Source: CAYXSX01 sp964467925 | GTDB lineage: Bacteria; Pseudomonadota; Alphaproteobacteria; Micavibrionales; Micavibrionaceae | Direction of reading: 5' to 3' | Assembly (NCBI GenBank): GCA_964467925.1 | Contig: CAYXSX010000001.1 | Location: forward strand, 372,001-436,000 | DNA: 64,000 nt | Translations under genes and position numbers: made by a program | Part shown: positions 26,304-35,584 of the stretch, one piece after another | Layout of the letters: each line of letters begins with the position of its first letter | How positions within the stretch are numbered: the stretch's first letter is position 1 | Notes under the pieces: generated by a model | Databases searched by the model: none | What the model saw: only the letters and a program-made list of their open reading frames with translations | Told to the model about the DNA's origin: nothing

Positions 26304-27209
26304 ATGTTTAAAGGATCTATCACCGCGCTCATCACCCCGTTCAAAAACGGAGAGCTCGACATTAAGGCCTTCGACAACCTCGTTGAATGGCAGGTAGAGC
26401 AAGGGGCGCACGGATTGGTTCCGTGCGGCACTACCGGTGAATCGCCTACTCTTAGTCATGAAGAACATAAGCACATAGTTAAAAGATGTATCGACGTGGT
26501 CAAGGGGAGAATTCCAGTTATTGCCGGAAGCGGGTCAAATTCCACAAAAGAAGCCATAGAACTGACCCGTTTTGCCAAAGAAGCGGGCGCAGACGGTGCG
26601 CTGATTGTCACGCCTTACTACAACAAACCCACGCAGGACGGGCTTTTCGCGCATTATGAGACTATTCACAATGAAGTCCCGATGCCGATACTTATCTACA
26701 ACATTCCGGGCCGGTGCGTGATTGATATGAGTGTGGATACAATGGCCCGGCTCGCCAAACTGCCCAATATTGTGGGGGTAAAGGATTCGGCGAACGATCT
26801 GTCCCGCCCGCTGAAAACGCGCCGCGTGATCGGCCCCGATTTCTGTCAGCTTTCGGGCGACGATGTAACGGCCGCGGCATTTCTGGCGCAAGGCGGTCAT
26901 GGCTGCATTTCCGTGGTTGCGAATATCGCCCCCGCCCTTTGTGCCCAAATGCACGAGGCGTGGTGGGCTGGCGACCTTGAGGAAATGGGCCGTATCCGCG
27001 ACCTTATAGGGCCGCTGGCCGAAGATCTGTTCTGCGAAAGCAACCCGGCTCCGGTGAAATACGCCGCCCAGACCCTCGGGCTTTGCGATGAGGAAGTACG
27101 TCTGCCCCTCGTGCCCGCCTCCAAGACCGCGCGCGCCAAGGTTGACGCCGCCATGGCCCATGCGGGAATCAACACTGCGGCACGGCTGAAAAGCGCCGCC
27201 GCTTCGTAG
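26304..27209 (+). CDS. dapA: 4-hydroxy-tetrahydrodipicolinate synthase
   Basis: This 301-residue TIM-barrel aldolase condenses pyruvate with aspartate semialdehyde, the first committed step to lysine and meso-diaminopimelate. Family blocks are LVPCGTTGESPTLSHEEH, YYNKPTQDGLFAHYE with the catalytic Tyr, YNIPGRCVIDM, and GVKDSANDL with the Schiff-base Lys. The ATG at 26304 is preferred because AAGGA is 8-9 bases upstream; an ATG at 26295 lies almost on that site. It is divergent from the lytic transglycosylase gene, and both serve the cell wall. Confidence 0.95.
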   Translation: MFKGSITALITPFKNGELDIKAFDNLVEWQVEQGAHGLVPCGTTGESPTLSHEEHKHIVKRCIDVVKGRIPVIAGSGSNSTKEAIELTRFAKEAGADGALIVTPYYNKPTQDGLFAHYETIHNEVPMPILIYNIPGRCVIDMSVDTMARLAKLPNIVGVKDSANDLSRPLKTRRVIGPDFCQLSGDDVTAAAFLAQGGHGCISVVANIAPALCAQMHEAWWAGDLEEMGRIRDLIGPLAEDLFCESNPAPVKYAAQTLGLCDEEVRLPLVPASKTARAKVDAAMAHAGINTAARLKSAAAS

Positions 27210-27346
27210 AATCACGAAGGGCATTCTTCCTATATTTTATTGACGCTGCCGCCGGAGAAAACGGGCACGGCTACATATGGGTTTTAGAATCGGCAAGCGG
27301 ATGAAAATTATTGGTTTTCAAACGCCTTATGAGTTAAAAGCATCGA

Positions 27347-27844
27347 ATGGCACAGAAAAAGAACAGCAAGAAAGGAATGATTTCGGTCAACGCAACGGTG
27401 GCCGAAAACCGCCGCGCGCGTTTTGATTACACGCTGGAGGATAAGTTCGAGGCCGGGATCGCGCTGGTGGGAACGGAAGTAAAGTCGCTGCGCCTCGGGC
27501 AATGCTCGCTTAACGAGGCCTATATCGGCCCGTCTCGGCAAGGCGAGATCGTTCTTTATAACGCCACCATCCCCGAATATTCGCAAGCCGGACCGAAAAT
27601 GCAGCACGAGCCCGCCCGCCCGCGTAAGCTGTTGCTGCATAAACGCGAGATCAACAAGCTTATGGGCGCGGTGCAGCGGGAAGGCTACACGATTGTGCCT
27701 CTACGCATTTTCTTTAACGCCCGCGGCCTTGCGAAGATCGAACTGGCCCTCGCCAAAGGGAAAAAGACCCACGACAAACGCGAAGCCACCAAGCAACGCG
27801 ACTGGGACAAGCAAAAAGCGCGGGTTATGAGGGAGAAGGGATAG
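27347..27844 (+). CDS. smpB: SsrA-binding protein SmpB
   Basis: This 165-residue RNA-binding protein delivers tmRNA to stalled ribosomes in trans-translation. It has the OB-fold sequence TVAENRRARFDYTLEDKFEAGIALVGTEVKSLR and the conserved NEAYIGPSRQGEI and PRKLLLHKREINKL blocks, then the Lys/Arg-rich C-terminal tail (KKTHDKREATKQRDWDKQKARVM). The length is typical. tmRNA itself is not in this window. The 137-bp gap before it has no gene. Confidence 0.95.
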   Translation: MAQKKNSKKGMISVNATVAENRRARFDYTLEDKFEAGIALVGTEVKSLRLGQCSLNEAYIGPSRQGEIVLYNATIPEYSQAGPKMQHEPARPRKLLLHKREINKLMGAVQREGYTIVPLRIFFNARGLAKIELALAKGKKTHDKREATKQRDWDKQKARVMREKG

Positions 27845-27875
27845 CACTATCTCTCCGGAACTGGAAGGGATTACT

Positions 27876-28049
27876 GTGGAAATAGACGGCGAAGAAACGG
27901 ATGTGAGGGAGTATCTTGAGGCGCAAAGTCGGCAATTACTGGTCTGGCACTCAATGTTCAAAAACGGCATCAGCCTTGAAAACGATAAAAATGCGTCAAA
28001 GGCCGAAAAAGAGCCACAGGCCACCACCTATACGTCCCCACACCCATGA
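27876..28049 (+). CDS. Small hypothetical ORF (57 codons) after smpB
   Basis: A GTG at 27876 opens 57 codons ending at TGA 28047-28049. GAAGGG lies 6 bases upstream, a plausible ribosome site, and the frame is open back to 27831. The peptide (VEIDGEETDVREYLEAQSRQLLVWHS...) is acidic and looks like coding sequence, with a Lys/Glu-rich tail. It follows smpB by about 31 bases, and so may be part of its transcript. I do not recognise a family, so it remains a possible chance ORF. Confidence 0.4.
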   Translation: MEIDGEETDVREYLEAQSRQLLVWHSMFKNGISLENDKNASKAEKEPQATTYTSPHP

Positions 28050-28050
28050 T

Positions 28051-28086
28051 TTTAAAAGGGCCAGCCCCTTGCCAGAACCGGCCCTT
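28051..28086 (-). terminator. Putative recA terminator
   Basis: On the recA strand AAGGGCC (from 28086) and GGCCCTT (to 28056) form a stem around a 17-base loop, followed by TTAAAAT. The T-run is short. The region between recA and this hairpin (28087-28138) has no gene. Confidence 0.5.
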
Positions 28087-28138
28087 CAGGCAAACCCGCG
28101 GGGGTTATCCACGGGACAAAACACCCTGCCTTTTAAAC

Positions 28139-29296
<1,158 letters not shown>

Positions 29297-29411
29297 GATG
29301 GTATCTCCTTATTGTCTCGCACGATTCTCATCGCGGTGTAAACAAGTTGCCCTGCCTACTTTCATTTGGTTTGCCTGATTGTCGGGGAAGCGATTCCCTT
29401 CCATGCACCCA

Positions 29412-29439
29412 AATGTACACTATTCGTTCTCATCGTCAA
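29412..29439 (-). promoter_or_regulatory. Candidate recA promoter
   Basis: On the minus strand TTGACG (29439-29434) and TACATT (29417-29412) are separated by 16 bases. They lie just downstream of the LexA box and about 115 bases before the recA start codon. The -35 match is good; the -10 is weaker. Confidence 0.45.
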
Positions 29440-29446
29440 GAAAAAA

Positions 29447-29461
29447 GAACAATAAAGGAAC
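29447..29461. promoter_or_regulatory. LexA (SOS) operator of recA
   Basis: GAAC (29447-29450) and GAAC (29458-29461) are separated by 7 bases. On the recA strand this reads GTTC-N7-GTTC, the direct-repeat LexA box known for Alphaproteobacteria. It sits immediately upstream of a TTGACG hexamer and just after the cckA stop codon, so recA is probably SOS-regulated. Confidence 0.85.
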
Positions 29462-29462
29462 A

Positions 29463-31973
29463 CTATCCTTCAAGAACCTCTTTCACCTTGGCGGCGAGTT
29501 GCTTGAGGGTAAAGGGTTTGGGAAGGAAGAAGATGTTCTCGCCCATATGGTCTTTCAGCTTGTCCTCGGTATAGCCGGACATAAATATGATTTTGATATC
29601 GGGGGCGGATTCGCGGATTTTTTGCGCCAGCGTAGGGCCGTCCATACCGGGCATGACCACGTCGGTGATCAAAAGATCGAGCGGTTTACCCTCCAGCTTG
29701 GCGAACACATCCAGCGCGTTTTCCCCGCAATCGGCCGATAGAACGTCATAACCCTTATTCGCCAGGGCGCGGGTGGAGAATGTGCGCACGGCATCTTCGT
29801 CTTCGACGAGCAACAAGCGCTCGGTTCCGGTCAGATCACCCGTTTCTTCGGCTTCCGAACTGCCTCCCTTTTCTTCGCCGGCCATATCGCCCTCGTTCAC
29901 GCGCGGCAAATAGATAAAGAATGTCGTACCGTGCTTGAGTTTGCTTTCGACATGCAGGTAACCGCCCGTCTGGCGGATGATGCCGTAAACAGTGGAAAGG
30001 CCGAGGCCCGTCCCCTGCCCCACTTTTTTCGTGGTAAAGAAAGGCTCGAAAATGCGGTCCATAATTTCCTTGGGTATGCCGGAGCCCGTATCTGTGACCT
30101 TGATCAACACCCAATGGCCGGGCGGCATTTCCTCCGTCCCCAGTTTCCTGGGCTTTTTATTGGTGAAATTTTCCGTCTCGATGGTCAGCTTGCCGCCGCC
30201 ATCCATCGCATCGCGGGCATTTACGGCAAGGTTGATCAGCACCTGCTCCATCTGCCCCTCATCCACCTTGACGAGACCAAGATCATGGCCGTGTACGAGA
30301 TCAAGCTCGATATTCGCACCGATCAGGCGCCGCATGAGATGTGAAAGCTCGGTCAGAATATCGGTAACGTCATGCACCTTGGGGCGCAGGGTTTGCTGGC
30401 GCGAGAACGCCAGAAGCTGGCGTACAAGATTGGCGGCGCGGTTGGAATTCTGTTTGATCTGCATGATGTCGGAGAAAGATGGATCACCCGGTTTGTGCCG
30501 CAGAAGAAGCAAATCACAGAAGCCCACCATCGCTGTCAGAAGGTTGTTAAAGTCGTGCGCGATGCCGCCCGCGAGCTGGCCCACCGCCTGCATTTTCTGG
30601 GACTGAACGAATTGCTCCTCCAGCGCCTTTTGCTTGCTGAGATCGATAAAGTGAAGAACAATCCCGCCGCCCTCGCGGAAACGCCGCCCGTGCATCTGCG
30701 TTTCGATACGACCGTCTTTGGTTTTGAGGGTAATTTCCAGAGGCGCAGCCATTTGCTGACCCTGCTCGATTTTGCCAATCGCCTCCAGCGCACTCGCGCG
30801 CGCGTCTTCGTGGATCAGCCCATCAAGCGGACGCCCTTCTACATCCTCGATGCGAAGTCCCAACATATCGGCAAAGGCGGTGTTGGAATCATCAATCCCG
30901 CCTTGCGCGTTGAGCATGATAATGCCGAGCGGGGCCTCTTCGAAAAATCTCTGGAAACGGTCTTCGGAGGCCTTAAGCGCGCGGCGCATTTCGCGCTCCG
31001 CCGTCAAATCGTGAACCACGGCGCGGCTACGCACGCCACCGTCCTCGTCATGCACCAGGACCTGATTGACCGAGGCAAGGAAGGTCCGGCCCGCAGGGCC
31101 CTTCATCTGCACTTCCACAACCTGCCGCGCGCCACCCTCTTCGGTTAGATCATACGGCTTTGCTTTTTCAGGCGGTGTTTCAAGAAATGTGTGCAACACT
31201 CTGTTGTTAAGAAGGTTTTTTAAATCCTCACCCACCCAGCGCGCGAAAGTCGCGTTGGCGAAAACAAAACGCCCTTCCTCATTGACCGAGAAGAACCCGA
31301 CCGGAGCGTTGTCGGTAAAATCTATCAGCTTTTCCCGCTCCTCGCGCATTGCGCTATCCACGGTATGCTTTTCAGTAACATCATCAATGCGCCAGTGGAT
31401 ATGCCCCTTTCTTTCCGCCAAGGGTTGGGCGGTGACCATCAGCCAGCGTTCGTATTTCGGTGTCGTAGAAAGAAGCTCGATGGAATCGGTAAGGCCCCGG
31501 TGCGCCTGATCGGCCAGCAAGCGGAAATGAGCAAGCGATTCATCATTCGCTGCAAAAAGAGCCGTCAGACTTTGATAATCCGGCGGACCGACTTCCTCGC
31601 ACAATTCCTCGAAACGGCCGTTATAAAAGACAGTCCGATCATGCGGCCCGGTCACAAGGCGCGCGCCGCGGCTGCCCTCCAGAACCTCATGCATCAACTG
31701 ATATTCGTAATTCTGCTTTTTATAAAAGATATAGACACACAAGACGAGGAAGCCGAAAAACGCCCCCGTGGCACAGGTAATGCCAATCACATCCCCACTC
31801 AGATCATACATATAACCAAGTACGGCCAAGAGAGCGAAAAACCCGACATAAACCACCACGGCGCTGATGGGAATAAAACGCATATAGAGATTTTCCTTGC
31901 GCGGGGCGGCAAGGATGTTTTCCTGTGCGGTTTTATGATGACGGGCGATAAATCTGGCGTTATCCAACTTCAT
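29463..31973 (-). CDS. cckA: Hybrid sensor histidine kinase CckA
   Basis: This 836-residue protein matches the alphaproteobacterial cell-cycle kinase CckA, which feeds phosphate through ChpT to CtrA. There are two membrane helices (about 33-54 and 61-84), then several PAS-like domains (FVNQVLVH, FFEEAPLGIIMLNAQGG). A HisKA domain with H at about residue 473 (GGIAHDFNNLLTA) precedes HATPase motifs (NLAVNARDAM, DTGSGIPKE, GTGLGLSTVYGI). A C-terminal receiver domain has D near 770 (LLITDVVMPGMDG). It lies between recA and the flagellar flhB operon. ChpT and CtrA are not in the window. Confidence 0.9.
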   Translation of the reverse strand: MKLDNARFIARHHKTAQENILAAPRKENLYMRFIPISAVVVYVGFFALLAVLGYMYDLSGDVIGITCATGAFFGFLVLCVYIFYKKQNYEYQLMHEVLEGSRGARLVTGPHDRTVFYNGRFEELCEEVGPPDYQSLTALFAANDESLAHFRLLADQAHRGLTDSIELLSTTPKYERWLMVTAQPLAERKGHIHWRIDDVTEKHTVDSAMREEREKLIDFTDNAPVGFFSVNEEGRFVFANATFARWVGEDLKNLLNNRVLHTFLETPPEKAKPYDLTEEGGARQVVEVQMKGPAGRTFLASVNQVLVHDEDGGVRSRAVVHDLTAEREMRRALKASEDRFQRFFEEAPLGIIMLNAQGGIDDSNTAFADMLGLRIEDVEGRPLDGLIHEDARASALEAIGKIEQGQQMAAPLEITLKTKDGRIETQMHGRRFREGGGIVLHFIDLSKQKALEEQFVQSQKMQAVGQLAGGIAHDFNNLLTAMVGFCDLLLLRHKPGDPSFSDIMQIKQNSNRAANLVRQLLAFSRQQTLRPKVHDVTDILTELSHLMRRLIGANIELDLVHGHDLGLVKVDEGQMEQVLINLAVNARDAMDGGGKLTIETENFTNKKPRKLGTEEMPPGHWVLIKVTDTGSGIPKEIMDRIFEPFFTTKKVGQGTGLGLSTVYGIIRQTGGYLHVESKLKHGTTFFIYLPRVNEGDMAGEEKGGSSEAEETGDLTGTERLLLVEDEDAVRTFSTRALANKGYDVLSADCGENALDVFAKLEGKPLDLLITDVVMPGMDGPTLAQKIRESAPDIKIIFMSGYTEDKLKDHMGENIFFLPKPFTLKQLAAKVKEVLEG

Positions 31974-32026
31974 AGGATTGATTTTATGGGTTTTTACGCG
32001 TTACCGCAAAGGCTTTCGTTACGCCG

Positions 32027-33103
32027 CTATTTAAGCTTTCCCTTAAGTTTGAAGACGTAAGAAATCACTTCAGCGACCGCCTTAAAGTGAACGGCGGGAA
32101 TGGTTTCGTCTACCTCTACCGTATCGAACAAAGCGCGGGCGAGCGGCACGTTTTCATAGAGGACAACATCATGCTCTTTCGCCACTTCGCGGATACGCAA
32201 GGCGACCTCGTCTACGCCCTTGGCCACGCAAAGCGGCGCGTCCATTTCATCGGGGTCGTATTTCAGCGCAATGGAATAGTGGGTCGGGTTGGTGATCACC
32301 ACATCGGCTTCGGGCACGGCCTGCATCATACGCTGGCGAGCACGTTCTGCACGGAGCTGGCGCAGACGGCCCTTGACGTGCGGGTCCCCTTCGCTCTGTT
32401 TGTATTCGTCTTTGACCTCCTGCTTGGTCATGCGGAGTTTTTTCTGGTTCTCCACCCGCTGGTAGACAAGGTCCACCACAGCAATAATCAAAAGAACAAT
32501 CAGGATGCCGATCATCATACGAGTAAACAGGCCCTGCATTTCGTCCATCACCGTAGAAAGATGCGATCCTATCAGATGTTCCACACCGTTAAAAAACGGA
32601 TAGATAATGAGCGTACCCACCAGCCCGACGACAGAAATTTTAAAAATGCCTTTCGCGAATTCAACCAGCGAGCGAACGGAAAACAAGCGTCCAAAACCCT
32701 TAATTGGTGATATTTTGCTTAAATCCGGCTTGATGGCTTTAACCGCAAAAAGCGGGCCGACCTGCACAAACGGCCCCAGAAAGGCCGCCGCCATAAGGGC
32801 CAGAAGCGGCAGAGCCATCATGCGCAACACATCCCAGAAGGCATAGCCCAAAACCGTACCGATACCGGCAATATCGGGGGGAAGGGTATGAGCGTTTTCG
32901 ATATAGAGTTTTAGCTTTTGCTGGAGGTTATCCATGAAACCATCAGCAAAATTGACGATCAGCAGCGTAGCAAAGAACAGCATGACCCAGTTATTGACCT
33001 CGCGGCTAAGGGGCACCTGTCCCTTCTCGCGGGCTTCTTCCAGCCGTTTCGCGGTGGGTTCTTCGGTCTTCTGGGCATCATCGGCCTGCTCGCCATCACT
33101 CAT
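32027..33103 (-). CDS. flhB: Flagellar export gate protein FlhB
   Basis: FlhB (358 residues) is the membrane switch of the flagellar type III export gate. Four membrane segments follow the N-terminal EEPTAKRLEEAREKGQVPLSREV. The cytoplasmic domain has the autocleavage motif NPTH (about 270-273, VVITNPTHYSIALKY), which controls the change from rod/hook to filament export. It is the last gene of the flgB-flgC-fliE-fliQ-fliR-flhB unit. A truncated paralogue of its C-terminal domain is encoded at 35585. Confidence 0.95.
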   Translation of the reverse strand: MSDGEQADDAQKTEEPTAKRLEEAREKGQVPLSREVNNWVMLFFATLLIVNFADGFMDNLQQKLKLYIENAHTLPPDIAGIGTVLGYAFWDVLRMMALPLLALMAAAFLGPFVQVGPLFAVKAIKPDLSKISPIKGFGRLFSVRSLVEFAKGIFKISVVGLVGTLIIYPFFNGVEHLIGSHLSTVMDEMQGLFTRMMIGILIVLLIIAVVDLVYQRVENQKKLRMTKQEVKDEYKQSEGDPHVKGRLRQLRAERARQRMMQAVPEADVVITNPTHYSIALKYDPDEMDAPLCVAKGVDEVALRIREVAKEHDVVLYENVPLARALFDTVEVDETIPAVHFKAVAEVISYVFKLKGKLK

Positions 33104-33123
33104 ATCTTATTATACCCTTGCCG

Positions 33124-33900
33124 TTATTGTACCGAGGTTAAGAAAAACGAAATTCCGTTTTCAAATTCCGAAGACCAGAAAAGATAAATCCCGGAAATCA
33201 CCGCCGCCATGGTCACGAGAGAAATTATTATCTGAAGCGGTAGGGCGATCATGAATACCTGGACCTGCGGCATCAAACGGGTAAGAACGCCCATCCCGGC
33301 GTAAATTAGAAGCGTGATAACGATAAAGGGTGTGGCCATTTTCACACCGATAGAAAAACTGGCGCTTAACGCCATGGACATAAACTCGGCCATCGAGCCC
33401 GTATCAGGTACATTGCCAACCGGAAAGAATTCATAACTTTCCACCAGCCCCATAAAAAGCAAATGATGCAAATTAGTGGCAAAAAGAAAGACAACGCCAG
33501 TCACTGAAAAAAACGCACCGATCAACGAACCCTGCGTCGCCAGAGTGGGATTGAAGAGCTGCGCGCTTCCCAGACCCGATTGCATGGATGTCACCATGCC
33601 CGCCACATCAAGCGCGATCATAAAAATACGCGCAATCGTGCCAAAGAAAACGCCGATCATAAATTCCATCATAATCAGAACGAAAAGCGACACAGTACCG
33701 GGTAAAGGATAAGGCATATATTTGCCCAATAGCGGGGAAAGCGCGAAAGAAAGACCCAAGGCAAACAAAAGGCGCACGCGGGCGGATATGAAGGAATCGC
33801 CTACACCGGGCATAATCATGATCGCCGAACCCAGCCGGACGAAAATCACGATAAAGGTAAAAACCCCCGTCGTCAGAAATTCCTGGATTGAGACCTCCAC
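33124..33900 (-). CDS. fliR: Flagellar export gate protein FliR
   Basis: This 258-residue polytopic protein is a component of the export gate. It has a typical N-terminal VFIVIFVRLGSAIMIMPGVGDSF, a repeated-Gly core, and ENGISFFLTSVQ at the C-terminus. Length and six or so hydrophobic segments fit the family. The gap to fliQ is 36 bases and to flhB 20 bases. Confidence 0.92.
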   Translation of the reverse strand: MEVSIQEFLTTGVFTFIVIFVRLGSAIMIMPGVGDSFISARVRLLFALGLSFALSPLLGKYMPYPLPGTVSLFVLIMMEFMIGVFFGTIARIFMIALDVAGMVTSMQSGLGSAQLFNPTLATQGSLIGAFFSVTGVVFLFATNLHHLLFMGLVESYEFFPVGNVPDTGSMAEFMSMALSASFSIGVKMATPFIVITLLIYAGMGVLTRLMPQVQVFMIALPLQIIISLVTMAAVISGIYLFWSSEFENGISFFLTSVQ

Positions 33901-33936
33901 CTTAAGGCCCTCTCTTCTTGTTTAAAATTTGCCGGA

Positions 33937-34203
33937 CTATCCCAGCCCGATCATCTGGTCGGCAAGGGATTCCATGAAAACCATCAGCGTTTTCATCATC
34001 ATCGGCAGAGCAGCAAAAAGCGCCAGAAAAATCGCCACAATCTTGGGAACGAATACCAGCGTAATTTCCTGAATTTGCGTCAGCGCCTGAACCAGCGCGA
34101 TAGAAACACCGACCACAAGCCCCACCAGAAGTACAGGCAGGGAAATTTCGATCGTAATCAAAATCGCCTGTCTTGCCGCTTCTATGACTTCGGTTTCATT
34201 CAT
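33937..34203 (-). CDS. fliQ: Flagellar export gate protein FliQ
   Basis: FliQ (88 residues) is a small two-helix membrane protein of the export gate. It has EVIEAARQAILITIEISLPVLLVGLVVG, then LVQALTQIQEITLVFVPKIVAIFLALF, matching the family closely. It is in the same operon as fliR. Confidence 0.95.
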   Translation of the reverse strand: MNETEVIEAARQAILITIEISLPVLLVGLVVGVSIALVQALTQIQEITLVFVPKIVAIFLALFAALPMMMKTLMVFMESLADQMIGLG

Positions 34204-34284
34204 GGGAAAATTGTATGGCGATTACCGGGCCGTGTATAGAGAAAACTAGATCATTAGAGGCGGTTATGCCCCTAAAAGCCGCCA

Positions 34285-34584
34285 TCAGATCGGCATACGC
34301 ATAATTTCCTGATACGCGCCGATAACGCGGTCGCGCAAGGATACAACCGTCTGCAGGGTCAGCTCGGCGGCCGTTACTGCCTGAACCACATCAACCGTGT
34401 CGGCCTCGCCTGCCACCGCACGAGCGGACATGGTTTCACCGCGGCGCATGATGTCGATTGATTCGCGAACGTTGCCTTTCAGGAAATCGCTGAAGGTAAC
34501 GCCGTCATCCTGAGCGCCGGGGCTGCGTTGCCCGATATTGGCGCCTGTGGCATATGCACTGATTGCAATACTTGGGTCTACCAT
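34285..34584 (-). CDS. fliE: Flagellar hook-basal body protein FliE
   Basis: FliE (99 residues) joins the MS ring to the rod. The C-terminal LQTVVSLRDRVIGAYQEIMRMPI and the TVDVVQAVTAAEL helix are characteristic. It lacks a signal peptide because it is exported by the flagellar apparatus. An imperfect GGCGG/CCGCC hairpin lies just after its stop codon. Confidence 0.9.
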   Translation of the reverse strand: MVDPSIAISAYATGANIGQRSPGAQDDGVTFSDFLKGNVRESIDIMRRGETMSARAVAGEADTVDVVQAVTAAELTLQTVVSLRDRVIGAYQEIMRMPI

Positions 34585-34637
34585 TTTTTAAACTCCATAC
34601 TTCATTATTCTATCATAAATGTGGGTCTGTCGTAAAA

Positions 34638-35054
34638 TTAGTTACGCAGCATGTCCACCGTGCGAGCCAGCATGGAACGGCTTTGTTCCACCATACCCAG
34701 ATTGGCCTCATAGCTTCGCTGGGCCTCGCGCATATCCACCATCTCGATCAGCGGATTCACGTTCGAAAGCTGGACGATGCCGTTTTCATCCGCACCGGGG
34801 TGATCGGGCATAAGGCGGGTTGGATAAGCAACCGAAGTATCCTTGGTGATCTTGCCGATCTGTACCAGCCTGATACCCAGCTCCTTATCCAGAATATTTT
34901 TAAATGTTACCTGTTGGCGTGTATACGGCGTTTCACCAGGAAGGTTGGCGGCGGTGTCGGCGTTGGCGACGTTTTCGGAAATCACCTTGATACGGGTTCC
35001 CTGTACACGCATCCCCTGGGCGGACATCAGCATGGCATTTTCAATATCTGACAT
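34638..35054 (-). CDS. flgC: Flagellar basal-body rod protein FlgC
   Basis: FlgC (138 residues) is a proximal rod subunit. The N-terminal helix and motif MLMSAQGMRVQGTRIKVISENVANADT and the C-terminal EAQRSYEANLGMVEQSRSMLART define the rod/hook family. The 25-base gap to flgB and the same strand show one operon. Confidence 0.95.
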   Translation of the reverse strand: MSDIENAMLMSAQGMRVQGTRIKVISENVANADTAANLPGETPYTRQQVTFKNILDKELGIRLVQIGKITKDTSVAYPTRLMPDHPGADENGIVQLSNVNPLIEMVDMREAQRSYEANLGMVEQSRSMLARTVDMLRN

Positions 35055-35079
35055 TTTTCTGTCTCCTTTCCCTTATCTC

Positions 35080-35526
35080 TTATTGCGAACGAATGGCCAT
35101 GCGCAGCATACCGATCTGTTTCTGCATCAGGTTGCTCATCAGGTTGTATTCGGTCACGTTGCTGGTGGATTTAAACAGCTGTTCCTCGATCACGACCGCG
35201 TTGCCGGAGGGAGAAACCTCGTACACATCTTTTTGTTCGTGGACTTTAAATCTGTGGTCTCCGCCCGCTTCGTTACCGGTGGCAAACGCGATATGGTTGC
35301 CGTTGGTCGAACGCGCCATAACCGGAGCCACGCCCACGGTCATTTTGCCCTTTTCACGGGTCAAATCGCGCAGAACATTAGCGAAATCAGGCTGATCGAT
35401 ATCCTTGGGTTTGTAACCGGGAGTATCGGCATTTGCGACGTTTTGTGAAATAATGCTCTGGCGCTGGTTCAGATAATCCATTTTTGCGCCAATCGCTCTA
35501 AAAAGAGTAATACTATCGGTAGTCAT
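35080..35526 (-). CDS. flgB: Flagellar basal-body rod protein FlgB
   Basis: FlgB (148 residues) is a proximal rod subunit and the first gene of its operon. It has the ALFRAIGAKMDYLNQRQSIISQNVANADTPGYK-type start and a NLMQKQIGMLRMAIRSQ C-terminus. A strong sigma-54 promoter lies about 45 bases before its ATG. Confidence 0.95.
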   Translation of the reverse strand: MTTDSITLFRAIGAKMDYLNQRQSIISQNVANADTPGYKPKDIDQPDFANVLRDLTREKGKMTVGVAPVMARSTNGNHIAFATGNEAGGDHRFKVHEQKDVYEVSPSGNAVVIEEQLFKSTSNVTEYNLMSNLMQKQIGMLRMAIRSQ

Positions 35527-35568
35527 ATTATAAACCTTTTTTTATTTACCCATCCTGAGAAGGATCAA

Positions 35569-35584
35569 TGCAGAAAGCGTGCCA
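35569..35584 (-). promoter_or_regulatory. Sigma-54 promoter of the flgB operon
   Basis: On the minus strand the sequence is TGGCACG-N4-CTGCA (TGGCACGCTTTCTGCA), with the -24 GG and -12 GC in correct register. It is about 43-58 bases upstream of the flgB ATG. It abuts the divergent gene's ATG (35585) and overlaps its candidate GTG start (35579). Confidence 0.85.
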
